DNA from: Monomorium pharaonis
Lineage: Eukaryota > Arthropoda > Insecta > Hymenoptera > Formicidae
NCBI RefSeq assembly: GCF_013373865.1
Contig: NC_050474.1
Coordinates: 16,739,042 to 16,803,041 of the forward strand
DNA length: 64,000 nucleotides
Reading direction: 5' to 3'
Shown: positions 11,826 through 36,582 of the stretch, one piece after another
Position numbering within the stretch: the stretch's first letter is position 1
Layout: the number at the start of each line of letters is the position of its first letter
Translations under genes and position numbers: made by a program
The notes under the pieces: generated by a model
What the model was told of the DNA's origin: nothing
The model's database searches: none
Seen by the model: only the letters and a program-made list of their open reading frames with translations

Positions 11826-12815
11826 AACAATTCCATGTTGAAATTTCTATCTCACAATATTTAATAAATGTTTTAAAAATAATATAAATTGAAGGAGCAT
11901 GTAAGTCAAGCAAGATGTTTATGCTAAATATTTGTAAATAGTTTATTGAAAAACAATTTCTTCATGAACGTTTTCAACTCTATTATCAGGTCATCTTCGG
12001 TATGTCATTAAGATTAAAAGATTCCTCTATAAGAATATAATTTAAAAAATTACATTAACATGTAATAAACTCGAATGTTTTAAAGGTTAATTAGAGATAT
12101 TTTACTTAACAACTCATTTAAGCAAAAACTTCTTAAGGGAGTTCCTCTGCTCAGACCCGACACAACAAGTAACACAGGGGTTCAAGTAAAGAAAAATATT
12201 CAAATGACTATTCTGTTGCCTTCTTTTTTTGCTGTATATGGTCTAAAGTTAATAATGGTGATAATCAGAAAAAAATCGATTATAAAGTATTACCTTCATT
12301 ATGGAAATTTTTTTTTTAATTGAGAATAAACATTTTTCACTATTATACCACCCTTAGATAACTAGATACAACAATTTAAAATTCATGTTATATCACTAGC
12401 ACATATTTACCACACTTAGGTGCTGTATTACTTCGATTATTCTAAACTTTTTTTATCTTATCAATTATTTCATTCAACGAGCAAGTGCATCATTTCAAAA
12501 ATTTAACAGTACTTTTCTGGACAGATAAGATGTATTATTGTAAAGTTTCACTAACATCTGTTCATTACTTCTATGTTTAATACAACAATAAAAACTGAAA
12601 AATCTTGAAAATTCATCGATTCCCATAAGAGCCCATGTTAATAAAATATTTAATATCTAAATAACTAGTTAGTTCAGCTTTCTGAAATTTTGACAGTCAA
12701 TTTATATCACTAATTTGAACTTCTCTATAAAGTTTCATGAAAATTTGTTCGTTTTGATTTAGCAAAGAAACTCCCTTAAAAACTTTTAATAAACGTACTA
12801 CTCTCGTTAGCGTTG
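11826..12815. other. AT-rich DNA with a weak inverted repeat
   Basis: No gene is seen. CTTAAGGGAGTTCCTCTGCT near 12134 is imperfectly mirrored by AAAGAAACTCCCTTAAAAAC near 12764, suggesting an old element of about 660 bp. On the minus strand, 11950-12005 contains the phrase GACCTGATAATAGAGTTGAA followed by AACGTT, a pattern reminiscent of decayed Penelope-type repeats. Confidence 0.4.
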
Positions 12816-12819
12816 CACA

Positions 12820-13600
12820 CCTTGAAAACACGTGTAACCATCACACCACTGTCTGTCGATACAGCCAGAGATCAGGAATGACAAACGGATGGCTGGTTTA
12901 TGCGCGTTCGGCGCGTGTTCGATTCACTCGGAGTTCTATACACGGACTTCGAAATTCGTAGGTGGACTTGAGCGCACGCACGACACGCTTCCTCCGAAGA
13001 TTTCTCGGTGGAATCGGCATCGTCGCGTCGCACCACGTACGATCGCACGGATACTTCGGGTGTTCACAAGAAAAAGTTGAGAAAGATTTCTATATCGTCG
13101 GAAATAACTTTACTTCGAAAAAAGAGTCAGAGAAGAAGTTAGGTAGAGAGATCCCAAGAGATTATTAAAAAGTTCACTCGCGAGGAGCAGTCAAATCACG
13201 TACGAATACCAACGAGATTTTCCTCTCTCCCTATGTATGCTATTACAAATCGATTGAAAACGAACTGTCGTCACTGAACATTGCCCTCTCGCAACGCGAC
13301 AACTATAGTATAGATATAAAGTCGTATAGACTATAAATGTATAGACCCACAGGCACACTTGTATCAAAGGCTGCGTTCCGATATTCACTACCAGTCATGG
13401 TGGAAGAATACAAGGTGTGCTCTTGCGCATATGAGTCTAACAACCAATAAGAAATGTGCTCCAGATAAAGACCTATGATCAAAGATTCGCCAATGGCGAA
13501 CACAATTTTGATTGGTCACTTGAGTCACATGGTTTATCCGCCATTGCGTACCCACGCTGAGCGAGGAAGAGGGGAGAGTGCTCTGTGTTGAGCAGTTAGG
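12820..13600. promoter_or_regulatory. GC- and CpG-richer non-repetitive island, candidate promoter or 5' exon
   Basis: This stretch is less AT-rich than its surroundings, has many CG dinucleotides, and has no inverted-repeat structure. It also contains CCAAT-like boxes (AACCAATAAG at about 13441; ATTGGTCACTTG at about 13510). It lies between the ATG13 exon (minus strand) and Pgi (plus strand), so it could hold the 5' end of ATG13 or of an unseen transcript. Short open frames exist (for example 12889-13080), but nothing in them was recognised. The call is weak inference from composition and position. Confidence 0.3.
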
Positions 13601-13612
13601 TTAAAGGAATAT

Positions 13613-13757
13613 GGCCGGTATTCATAGTCAAATTTTATTTCAAGATCGTCTCAAGCAATATCTTAAGATGCTAATACGGCTCTGTGATTGGTTGATGGCA
13701 TCTTAAGACAGTACTTAAGATGATCTTAAATATAAGATCCGACTATGAATACCGGCC
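13613..13757. mobile_element. MITE with GGCCGGTATTCATAGTC ends
   Basis: The 145-bp unit has near-perfect terminal inverted repeats GGCCGGTATTCATAGTC and GACTATGAATACCGGCC. The words CTTAAGAT are repeated in the interior. Flanking TAT on both sides would fit a 3-bp target duplication. Confidence 0.85.
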
Positions 13758-14019
13758 TATGTGTCAGAAATTATAAGGTAATTCAATCTCTGCACTCTCG
13801 AGGGTCACTATTTTTGACGATACACTCAGGAAGAACAAGAAAAATTAAATTTGCATCTGTTATATGGCTGTATACAACTTGGAGCAGGCTCGCATTGTTT
13901 ACTATCTCCACTACTCCAGACCCCAGCTCCAGATCCCAGCCCCCATCCAGCATAGACCTTATAGATATGGACCGGCAATTGCCTACAGTTTGTGTATAGA
14001 AAACGGTGTCCAGGGGATT

Positions 14020-14173
14020 TATTACGGTTCTTGGGTGAGTTCACTCACTGTGAAAATGTGAAAAGTGAACAACAGTGATTGGTGTATATCGTTAGTTCTA
14101 AAAGTATACACCAATCAGTGGAGGTAGTGCTGGAAATGTGAAAAGTAAGTGAACTCATCTAAGAACTGTAATA
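14020..14173. mobile_element. MITE with TATTACGGTTCTTGGGTGAG ends
   Basis: Inverted ends of about 26 bp differ at a few positions (TATTACGGTTCTTGGGTGAG against TATTACAGTTCTTAGATGAG read on the other strand). The inner words GTGAAAATGTGAAAAGTGAA and GATTGGTGTATA are also mirrored. It is a small non-autonomous element. Confidence 0.8.
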
Positions 14174-14184
14174 GACCGCGGTAA

Positions 14185-15477
14185 GGAGCCAAAATCCATA
14201 AAAAACTAGGGGAGAATGTTGGCAATGATGGAAAATCTCTAGAATCCATAAATTTATTTCTGAAGTTGACAACACTGTTGTGCTTTCGGGAGTAGCATGG
14301 GATGCGTGTAGTGCAGAACCGTAATTCTGACAGATGGTACGTGAAAGACCAAAATAACCTCGCGGAGATGACAGGTCAGCAAGATGCAGGTTAGTGCTAA
14401 ATATTAAACTTTAATAAAATTATTAATTTAGGATGTTTACAATACGAGTTACTGTAAACTGTCTTTGCTGTTTAATTCTGACTGCATTTACTATGTAAAG
14501 ATTATCTTTCTTATAAAATTATGTGATATTTACATGTTTACTTTAATAATTAAATAAATAAATAAATAAAACCAGAGTTGTATTTATTAATTAATTTAAC
14601 ACTAAAGTCATTTGTGTTGTAAAGATCCTAAATTAATAATCTCAGATCAGTCTTTCTATAATAGTATTGATATTACAATGTAAAATTATATTATTATTAC
14701 CAAAATACCAAAAATAATATAGAATTATTATTTCTTAAAAGATATAAACGTATAAATCCTTTTTTGTAAAGATTTAATGATTATATAGATCCATCAAAAA
14801 TAAAAGATTAATTAGTAATTAATCTTTTACCTTTGATAGGTCTGTATTAATTAGTAATTAATCTTTTACTTTTAATGGGTCTGTATGATCATTAAATCTT
14901 TACAAAAAAGTATTTATACATTTGTATTCTTTAAGAAATAATAATCATCTCATATTATTCTTGGTATTTTGGTGATAATAATATTATTTCACATTGTAAT
15001 ATCGACTATTACAGGAAAACTGATCTGAGATTATTAATTTAAGATCTTTACGATACAAGTTACTGTAAACTGACTTTGCTGTTTAACTCCGGTTGTATTT
15101 ATTAATTGAATTATTAAAGTAAACACGCAGTAAAATCACATAATTTTATGAAAAATATAATCTTTAGATAATAAATGTAGCCAGAGTTAAACAGCAACGT
15201 CAGTTTACAGTAACTCGTATTGTAAACATCCTAAATTAATAATCTTATTAAAGTTTAATATTTAGCACTAACCTGCATCTTGCTGACCTGTCATCTCCGC
15301 GAGGTTATTTTGGTCTTTCACGCACCATCTGTCAGAATTACGGTTCTGCACTACACGCATCCCATGCTACTCCCGAAAGCACAACAGTGTTGTCAACTTC
15401 AGAAATAAATTTATGGATTCTAGAGATTTTCCATCATTGCCAACATTCTCCCCTAGTTTTTTATGGATTTTGGCTCC
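14185..15477. repeat. 1.29-kb palindrome at the left edge of the foldback cluster
   Basis: GGAGCCAAAATCC at the left end is matched by GGATTTTGGCTCC at the right end, and the first 280 bp of each arm are almost identical. The arms carry GATGACAGGTCAGCAAGATG and its complement. A second mirror axis near 14830 is made by GATTAATTAGTAATTAATC and the surrounding 350 bp. The right arm directly abuts foldback A. Confidence 0.85.
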
Positions 15478-17812
15478 ACCTCTGTGAAGTTAGCCAGCCA
15501 ACTTCAGCTTTAACAATTTTCACCAATTGGTATCGTTTGGTGGTCGTTTGGTGGTGTTTGGTGGTCCAGTCCCATCGTTTGGTGGTTAGCCGTTCTCTTG
15601 TAATATCAAAAATAAAATTTGAGTGTGAAGTTAGCCCGACATTGTTTATTTTTGCACCAATTTTAATTTCAAGTAGCTCATTCAATTCGGAATCGTTTGG
15701 TGGTCACGAATATGCTAATGAAATCGTTTGGTGGTCAACCGTTTTCGTAGAAATTAGAAAAAACCGTTTTTGAGTATTTCTAGTTTTGGTAACACTGGAA
15801 ATTCCCCAAATAAATATTAATTATGATACAAATTCACTTTTAAAGGCGTCATCAGATGTAAAATCGTTTGGTGGTCACGAATAAACTAACGAAAACGTTT
15901 GGTAGTCAACCGTTTTCGTAGAAATTAGAAAAAAGTTTTTGAGTAGCATCATGCAAATTTCCCCAAACGAATATTATTTTTCATACAATTTCACTTTCAA
16001 AGGCGTTATTGGATGTAAAATCGTTTGGTGGTCACAAATATATTAATTAAAACGTTTGGTGGTCCACCGTTTTCTTTAATATTACCAAAAAAATGCTTCC
16101 CAATGGCTTTGCTGTATAACTCCCTAGAACCATTTGATTTTTCAAGCAAATTTACTTCGCGAAGGATTATCGACGCGTAATCGTTTGGTGGTCGCTAATT
16201 TCGTAATTAAAACGTTTGGTGGTTAATGTCGTCGTCAAAAAATGGTAAATGACGTTGTGTGCGCGTTTCATGCGGATAGGTCACTAGGAGACATTGCGGA
16301 ATAAATGGAAAAATTTTCATTTTTTTATCAATTTCACTTTATGAGGGGTCATTCGACGCGTAATCGTTTGGTGGTCGCAAATTTCGTAATTAAAATGTTT
16401 GGTGGTTCGTCTCGTCGGCAAAAAACCTGAATGACAGCGTGCACACGTTTCATGCGGATAGGTCACTATGTGACATCGCCGAATTAGCGAAAAAATTTTC
16501 ATTTTTCTACCAATTTCGCTTTGCGAGGGGTCATTCGACGCGTAATCGTTTGGTGGTCGCGAATTTCATAATTAAAACGTTTGGTGGTTCATCACGTCGT
16601 CAAAAGAGCTAAATGATTGCGTGGGACTTTTTGTTAGGGTCAGGTCATGTCACACTTTGGAATTAGCTGAATAAATTTTACTTTTCTCGACCAATTTGAC
16701 TTTGCGAGGGGTCATTCGATGCGTAATCGTTTGGTGGTCGCGAATATAATAACGAAATCGTTTGATGGTCATCCGTTTTCGTAAAAATTCGAAAAAACCG
16801 TTTTCGATTGGCATCATTGTAAACTTACTAGAAAAATATTATTTTTTGTACAAATTCACTTTCAAAGGCATTATTGGATGTAAAATCGTTTAGTGGTCAC
16901 GAATATATTAATTAAAACGTTTGGTGGTCCACCGTTTTCTTTAATATTACAGAAAAAATGCTTCCGAATGGCCTTGTTGTATAACTCCCTAGAAAAATTT
17001 AAGTGTTATATTTAATATTTAATTGCACGTGTCATTCAGGTTTTTTGCCGATAAGATGAACCACCAAACGTTTTAATTAATATATTCGTGACCACCAAAC
17101 GATTTTACATCCATTAATGCCTTTGAAAGTGAATTTGTATGAAAAATAATATCTCTCTAGTGAGTTTACAATGATGCCAATCAAAAACGGTTTTTTCAAA
17201 TTTTTACGAAAACGGATGATCACCAAACGATTTCATTAGTTTATTCGTGACCACCAAACGATTTTACATCCAGTAACGCCTTTGAAAGTGAAATTGGATG
17301 AAAAATAATATTCGTTTGGGGAAATTTGCATGATGCCACTCAAAAACGTTTTCTTCTAATTTCTACGAAAACGGTTGACCACCAAACGTTTTTGTTAGTT
17401 TATTCGTAACCACCAAACGATTTTACATCTGATGACGCCTTTGAAAATGAATTTGTATGATAAATAATATTCATGTGGGGAATTTCCAGTGTTACCAAAA
17501 CTAGAGATACTCAAAAACGCTTTTTTATAATTTCTACGAAAACGGTTGACCACCAAACGATTTCATTAGCATATTCGTGACCACCAAACGATTCCGAATC
17601 GAATGAGCTACTTGAAATTAAAATTGGTGCAAAAATAAACAATGTCGGGCTAACTTCACACCCGAATTTTATTTTTGATATATTACAAGAGAACGGCTAA
17701 CCACCAAACGATGGGACTGGACCACCAAACACCACCAAACAACCACCAAACAATACCAATTGGTGAAAATTGTTAAAGCTGAAGTTGGCTGGCTAACTTC
17801 ACAGAGGTTGTA
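15478..17812. mobile_element. Foldback element A with CGTTTGGTGG box array
   Basis: The ends are ACCTCTGTGAAGTTAGCCAG and its complement. The left arm (to about 17010) consists of diverged units of about 158-182 bp. Each unit has two boxes CGTTTGGTGGT 31-33 bp apart (for example 15693 and 15725, 15863 and 15895). Four more boxes are crowded next to the terminus. The right arm (about 17040-17812) repeats the same units in reverse (ACCACCAAACG) but is half as long, so the element is asymmetric. No transposase frame was found. It could be a foldback transposon or a satellite organised as an inverted repeat. Confidence 0.85.
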
Positions 17813-17990
17813 AACTAAGCCTATAAGGTCAATGCTCTAGTTTACACCGAGCACTTGGTACGCGTATCAAGTAGTGAATTTAAGCTAATCAGCCAATGAT
17901 TAAACACATTCACTAGTAATTTACTATTTGATACGCGTACCAAGTGCTCGGTGTAAACTAGAGCATTGACCTTATAGGCTTAGTTTACAA
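17813..17990. mobile_element. Palindromic spacer between the foldbacks, with nested 119-bp MITE
   Basis: TGTAAACTAAGCCTATAAGG opens the unit and its exact complement closes it. The core at 17840-17958 has inverted ends TTTACACCGAGCACTTGG and a mirrored TACGCGTATCAA. The same core recurs three times between 20557 and 21201. Confidence 0.9.
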
Positions 17991-20524
17991 CCTCTGTGAA
18001 GTTAGCCAGCCAACTTCAGCTTTAACAATTTTCACCAATTGGTATCGTTTGGTGGTCGTTTGGTGGTGTTTGGTGGTCCAGTCCCATCGTTTGGTGGTTA
18101 GCCGTTCTCTTGTAATATATCAAAAATAAAATTCGGGTGTGAAGTTAGCTCGACATTATTTATTTTTGCACCAATTTTAATTTCAAGTAGCTCATTCGAT
18201 TCGGAATCGTTTGGTGGTCACGAATATGCTAATGAAATCGTTTGGTGGTCAACCGTTTTCGTAGAAATTAGAAAAAACCGTTTTTGAGTATCTCTAGTTT
18301 TGGTAACACTGGAAATTCCCCAGATAAATATTAATTACGATACAAATTCACTTTCAAAGGCATTATTGGATGTAAAATCGTTTGGTGGTCACGAATATAT
18401 TAATTAAAACGTTTGGTGGTCCACCGTTTTCTTTAATATTACAAAAAAATGCTTCCCAATGGCTTTGCTGTATAACTCCCTAGAAACATTTGATTTTTCA
18501 AGCAAATTTACTTCGCGAAGGATTATTCGACGCGTAATCGTTTGGTGGTCGCTAATTTCGTAATTAAAACGTTTGGTGGTTAATGTCGTCGTCAAAAAAT
18601 GGTAAATGACGTCGTGTGCGCATTTCATGCGGATAGGTCACTAGGAGACATTGCGGAATAAGTGGAAAAGTTTTCATTTTTCTATCAATTTCACTTTACG
18701 AGGGGTCATTCGACGCGTAATCGTTTGGTGGTCGCGAATTTCGTAATTAAAATGTTTGGTGGTTCGTCTCGTCGGCCAAAAACCTGAATGACAGCGTGCG
18801 CACGTTTCATGCGGATAGGTCACTATGTGACGTCGCCGTATTAGCGAAAAAATTTTCATTTTTCTACCAATTTCGCTTTGCGAGGGGTCATTAGACGCGT
18901 AATCGTTTGGTGGTCGCGAATTTCGTAATTAAAACGTTTGGTGGTTCATCACGTCGTCAAAAGAGCTAAATGATTGCGTGGGACTTTTCGTTAGGGTTAG
19001 GTCATGTCACACTTTGGAATTAGCTGAATAAATTTTATTTTTCTCGACCAATTTGACTTTGCGAGGGGTCATTCGATGCGTAATCGTTTGGTGGTCGCGA
19101 ATATAATCACGAAATCGTTTGGTGGTCATCCGTTTTCGTAAAAATTCGAAAAAACCGTTTTCGAACCACTTATTCCGCAATGTCTCCTAGTGACCTATCC
19201 GCATGAAACGCGCACACGACGTCATTTATCATTTTTTGACGACGACATTAACCACCAAACGTTTTAATTACGAAATTAGCGACCACCAAACGATTACGCG
19301 TCGAATAATCCTTTGCGAAGTAAATTTGCTTGAAAAATCAAATGTTTCTAGGGAGTTATACAGCAATGCCATTGGGAAGCATTTTTTTTGTAATATTAAA
19401 GAAAACGGTGGACCACCAAACGTTTTAATTAATATATTCGTGACCACCAAACGATTTTACATCCAATAACGCCTTTGAAAGTGAATTTGTACGAAAAATA
19501 ATATTTTTCTAGTGACTTTACAATGATGCCAATTGAAAACGGTTTTTTTGAATTTTTACGAAAACGGATGACCACCAAACGATTTCGTGATTATATTCGC
19601 GACCACCAAACGATTACGCATCGAATGACCCCTCGCAAAGTCAAATTGGTCGAGAAAAATAAAATTTATTCAGCTAATTCCAAAGTGTGACATGACCTAA
19701 CCCTAACGAAAAGTCCCACGCAATCATTTAGCTCTTTTGACGACGTGATGAACCACCAAACGTTTTAATTACGAAATTCGCGACCACCAAACGATTACGC
19801 GTCGAATGACCCCTCGTAAAGTGAAATTGATAGAAAAATGAAAACTTTTCCACTTATTCCGCAATGTCTCCTAGTGACCTATCCGCATGAAATGCGCACA
19901 CGACGTCATTTACCATTTTTTGACGACGACATTAACCACCAAACGTTTTAATTACGAAATTAGCGACCACCAAACGATTACGCGTCGAATAATCCTTCGC
20001 GAAGTAAATTTGCTTGAAAAATCAAATGTTTCTAGGGAGTTATACAGCAAAGCCATTGGGAAGCATTTTTTTGTAATATTAAAGAAAACGGTGGACCACC
20101 AAACGTTTTAATTAATATATTCGTGACCACCAAACGATTTTACATCCAATAATGCCTTTGAAAGTGAATTTGTATCGTAATTAATATTCATCTGGGGAAT
20201 TTCCAGTGTTACCAAAACTAGAGATACTCAAAAACGGTTTTTTCTAATTTCTACGAAAACGGTTGACCACCAAACGATTTCATTAGCATATTCGTGACCA
20301 CCAAACGATTCCGAATCGAATGAGCTACTTGAAATTAAAATTGGTGCAAAAATAAATAATGTCGAGCTAACTTCACACCCGAATTTTATTTTTGATATAT
20401 TACAAGAGAACGGCTAACCACCAAACGATGGGACTGGACCACCAAACACCACCAAACGACCACCAAACGATACCAATTGGTGAAAATTGTTAAAGCTGAA
20501 GTTGGCTGGCTAACTTCACAGAGG
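17991..20524. mobile_element. Foldback element B with CGTTTGGTGG box array
   Basis: This is a second copy of foldback A with identical termini. Here the two arms are nearly symmetric, meeting near 19165 at an abrupt junction (GTTTTCGAACCACTTATTCC). Paired boxes occur at about 18207/18239, 18379/18410, 18538/18570, 18721/18753, 18903/18935 and 19084/19116, and as reverse complements through the right arm. The right end is followed by the same TGTAAACTAAGCC text that follows element A, so element plus spacer look tandemly duplicated. Short open frames around 18.4-20.1 kb recur in the arms on both strands and are attributed to the repeat. Confidence 0.85.
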
Positions 20525-21205
20525 TTGTAAACTAAGCCTATAAGGTCAATGCTCTAGTTTACACCGAGCACTTGGTACGCGTATCAAATAGTAAATTACT
20601 AGTGAATGTGTTTAATCATTGGCTGATTAGCTTAAATTCACTACTTGATACGCGTACCAAGTGCTCGGTGTAAACTAGGGCTATAACAATACACTTATAG
20701 CCCTAGTTTAGAGCCACCGCACAAGCTTTTTCGTAACACAATGGCCTAGTTTACATCGTGCATTTGATACGCGTATCAAATAGTAAATAACTAGTGAATG
20801 TGTTTAATCATTGGCTGATCAGCTTAAATTCACTACTTGATACGCGTATCAAATGCACGATGTAAACTAGGCCATTACGTTACGTTAAGTGCTCCATAAA
20901 CCTAAGTTTGTACTTAAAATTAAACTTACATCAACGCACAAAGAAACTTTTAACGTAAGTTCTTAAGTTCTTACGTTAAGAATTTCTTTGTGCGTTAATT
21001 TAAGTTAAATTTTAAGTACAACTTAGGTTCGTATGGAGTACTTAACGTAACGTAACGCGTTGTGGAAGAGTTTGTGCGGTGGCCCTTACACCGAGCACTT
21101 GGTACGCGTATCAAGTAGTGAATTTAAGCTAATCAGCCAATGATTAAACACATTCACTAGTTATTTACTATTTGATACGCGTACCAAGTGCTCGGTGTAA
21201 ATTAG
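20525..21205. mobile_element. Nested cluster of small palindromic elements
   Basis: Three further copies of the TTTACACCGAGCAC-type core lie at about 20557-20675, 20749-20868 (variant TTTACATCGTGCATTTGA) and 21086-21201. The middle copy interrupts the left arm of another palindrome of about 370 bp (GAGCCACCGCACAAGC near 20711, GTTTGTGCGGTGGCCC near 21070), centred near 20977 on mirrored ACGCACAAAGAAA text. The order implies successive insertions. Confidence 0.8.
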
Positions 21206-21447
21206 AGTATGGACCATATAGACGGAGAAGTAACGTACCTATTTCGTAACTTTTAATAATAATTTTCGATAATGTACGTTACATTGTTGTTGTATAATTT
21301 TTTTATTACATATAATACGTGTACAATTAGTAATATATAAGAATACTGACATTGATACAAAATAGGGCTCTAAAAGAACTCTTTCTCACATAAGATAGTA
21401 TATACTTCCATTGAACTTATATTCAATGCGCAAGCGCAAGAAAGCAT

Positions 21448-21682
21448 AATGGTATATTCACACAAACTTGCATAAGCGCATAAGCATATACATAAGAAAA
21501 TTGATTGGTCTACAAGCACTTACATAAGAAAATAGACCAATCGAATTCCTTATGCATATGCTTCTGCGCTTATGCATAAGGAATTCGATTGGTCTATTTT
21601 CTTATGTAAGTGCTTGTAGACCAATCAATTTTCCTATGTATATGCTTATGCGCTTATGCAAGTTTGTGTGGATATACCATTA
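21448..21682. mobile_element. Near-perfect 235-bp palindrome just upstream of Pgi
   Basis: AATGGTATATTCACACAAAC begins the left arm, mirrored with very few changes by a right arm ending GATATACCATTA. Inside are GATTGGTCTACAAGCACTTA and AGACCAATCGAATTCCTTAT with their complements. Its right edge lies about 130 bp before the Pgi start codon, in the presumptive promoter or 5' UTR. TA at both outer ends would fit a TA target duplication. Confidence 0.85.
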
Positions 21683-21813
21683 CCGAGAACAATACTGCCT
21701 TAAATTCCAATCGCAATACGTTATACAGTTCAATATAATTGCGTAAGATACAACAGTCACTGGTAACAAATTTTGCTGTTGAGTATCACGGCGCGGTCTT
21801 CTTAAATTAGAAA

Positions 21814-34393
<12,580 letters not shown>

Positions 34394-35626
34394 ATGTATT
34401 ATACAGGCTACGTTTTATGTTACAAGATGTTTAAAATAGACATGCCCAAATGTAAATAGCTCTCTGTTCTAAATGTTATTATATATATATTGAAATTTAT
34501 GTACTTGGTAATTGATGAAAAAAGGAATTGTATGAAAGGTACTAATATATAACTTAAGATATTTTTAAGATTTTTAATTTTTTGTGTTATGGCTATATTG
34601 GATTATGATCTCCAAATGATACAAAGGACAGTTTTCAGCAAGAGACGGGATAGTATGTAACACAAAGAATTAATTTTCTTATATTTCCTTACTTAACATT
34701 GACAAATAATAAGGATGAAATGATATACATATACATTCACTATGTTACACTGTATCTTTTTGTATCTTTTGTTGGAAAACGTCCAGAGTGTGCTTCAAAA
34801 TGTACTAAAAATCTGTAATTTACATGAGAGATTTTCAATACTATTAATACATTACAGAATGCACCTTCAAATTGTGGTGTGGAATATTAATTTATTTTGA
34901 CGTATAAAGAAAAAAGTATATAATTCATTGTTATAATATTGTAAGGGAATTGAAGTGGGATTAGAAAAGTCTAATGGGTAAAAAAAACCATGACAAATTC
35001 CATTTTTTTGTCCTGAATTTTATCCAATGGAATAAATTGGCAAAATGACTAATATATGATACTAATATATGACTAAAATATATTTTAAATATTTTAAATA
35101 TAAAGTTAAGATTACCTATTTCAGTCTGCAGCGGATATATATTAGAATTTTACTATACATTATCATATTTTATTAGTGAAGTGTGAGATTATAATTTGAG
35201 ATATCTTTCAGATAAAGTTATCGAAAACTTATCTAAAGGTGAAGAAATCGGGTATTACTAAAATATGTTTATATAACTTGTGCAAAAAGAAATTTTTGCT
35301 TTAATTTGTAAATCATGCTTGTAATCACTATGATTTAAAGTTTAAAGAAAAACTGACAATAATGAATTAATAATAATGACACTTATAATGATAAAATTTT
35401 TATAATTAAAATTAACTTGTGATTTTTTAAATAAAAACTTTGGAGATATAAATGTTACTAAATTTTTTCATTAAGTTTTATTAATAAATATAATAGTAAC
35501 AATTAAATATTTTGTTTATATAGATTTGTTTTATTTATTATATTCAGCATCTTATAACAAAAAATTAATCTGTTATGCGTCAGAATTTTCCCTATCAGTA
35601 CATTTTACACTGCTTCGCTATATCTA
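34394..35626. other. Pgi 3' UTR and AT-rich intergenic DNA
   Basis: The first several hundred bases should be Pgi 3' UTR; no single poly(A) signal could be chosen among the many AATAAA-like words. I see no gene or repeat. Confidence 0.5.
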
Positions 35627-36041
35627 ACAAGGGAAGTGTCTCATGGGTGTCCAACGCCAATTTGATACTCCGTGAAATATGTTGTTGAATATATTTTAAG
35701 GAGACATGTATTTTTTTTATGTGCAGAATTTTATGTTTAGAGGGTGAAACACCCGTTAAAAAAAAAAACGATTTTTCCCTTTCGGAGCGAATGCCATTGG
35801 AAGTATGATAGAAAAAATTTTTTTAAATAAAAGTTGTACGGTTTTAAGAGTACTTTTCGAAATTGTAAATAAAATTTTTATTTTTTTTGTTAACAAAATA
35901 CCCCCACTTTTAAAGGGGTGTTCCACCCTCTAAATATGAAATTTTGCACATAAAAACGTGTTTCTTTGTTTTTCTGTTCAACAACATGTTTCATGGAGAA
36001 TCAAATTGGCGTCGGACGCCCGTGATACTTCTCTCTTGTAA
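35627..36041. mobile_element. Inverted-repeat element, CAAGGGAAGTGTCTCATGGG ends
   Basis: About 70 bp at each end are mirrored: GCCAATTTGATACTCCGTGA faces TCATGGAGAATCAAATTGGC. GAGGGTGAAACACCC on the inside faces GGGGTGTTCCACCCTC. It has no coding capacity. Confidence 0.8.
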
Positions 36042-36582
36042 GTGGGGTGAATTCTTCCAATGAGGTTTTAGTGTCATGAAAGTCTTGTGTACCTCTTAGA
36101 TTTTTTCTCGCTGCTCCTGTCCCGATTACTGAAATAAAATAATACTGGAATACGCACGTACGGACGCTAGTGTGGTGGTTTGACAAAGAGGATTGGACAC
36201 GGACTAAGGAAGTGGAAGATAGAGCCTAAAGTTCTAAGTTTAGGTAAAAAGTATCAATTCAGACATGCGGGGAGAACAATTCTTTACTATTGTTTTCTAT
36301 CTATTTACTGTGTGGGATTGCAAGACGAGTAAGAACGTAGAAAGAGCGTATATTTATAAGGAAATTATTCTTTTTATCAAAAAATGATTAAGTGTATATA
36401 GTGCTAGGATGCTGTAGTACAAATTATATATCTGAAAAGATGCAGCATGTAGAGATGCTGTAAAAACAATTATTTCTTATATTATATAATAGATTCTATT
36501 GTAAAATTGTTACAAACAAAAATAAAATGCGAAAATTGTTTAAAAGCTTTGGAAGGTATACTGCCATCAAACTTTTTTTTTA

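Noticed and set aside
18404..20111. Recurrent open frames of 60-90 codons in the foldback arms
   Set aside because: The same peptide appears in several arms on both strands because the DNA is repeated. There are no domain motifs and no codon-level signal; they are by-products of the box array.
15478..20524. CRISPR-like reading of the regularly spaced CGTTTGGTGG boxes
   Set aside because: The boxes are only 10-12 bp, spacers are themselves homologous between units, the array is inverted around a centre, and the genome is clearly eukaryotic.
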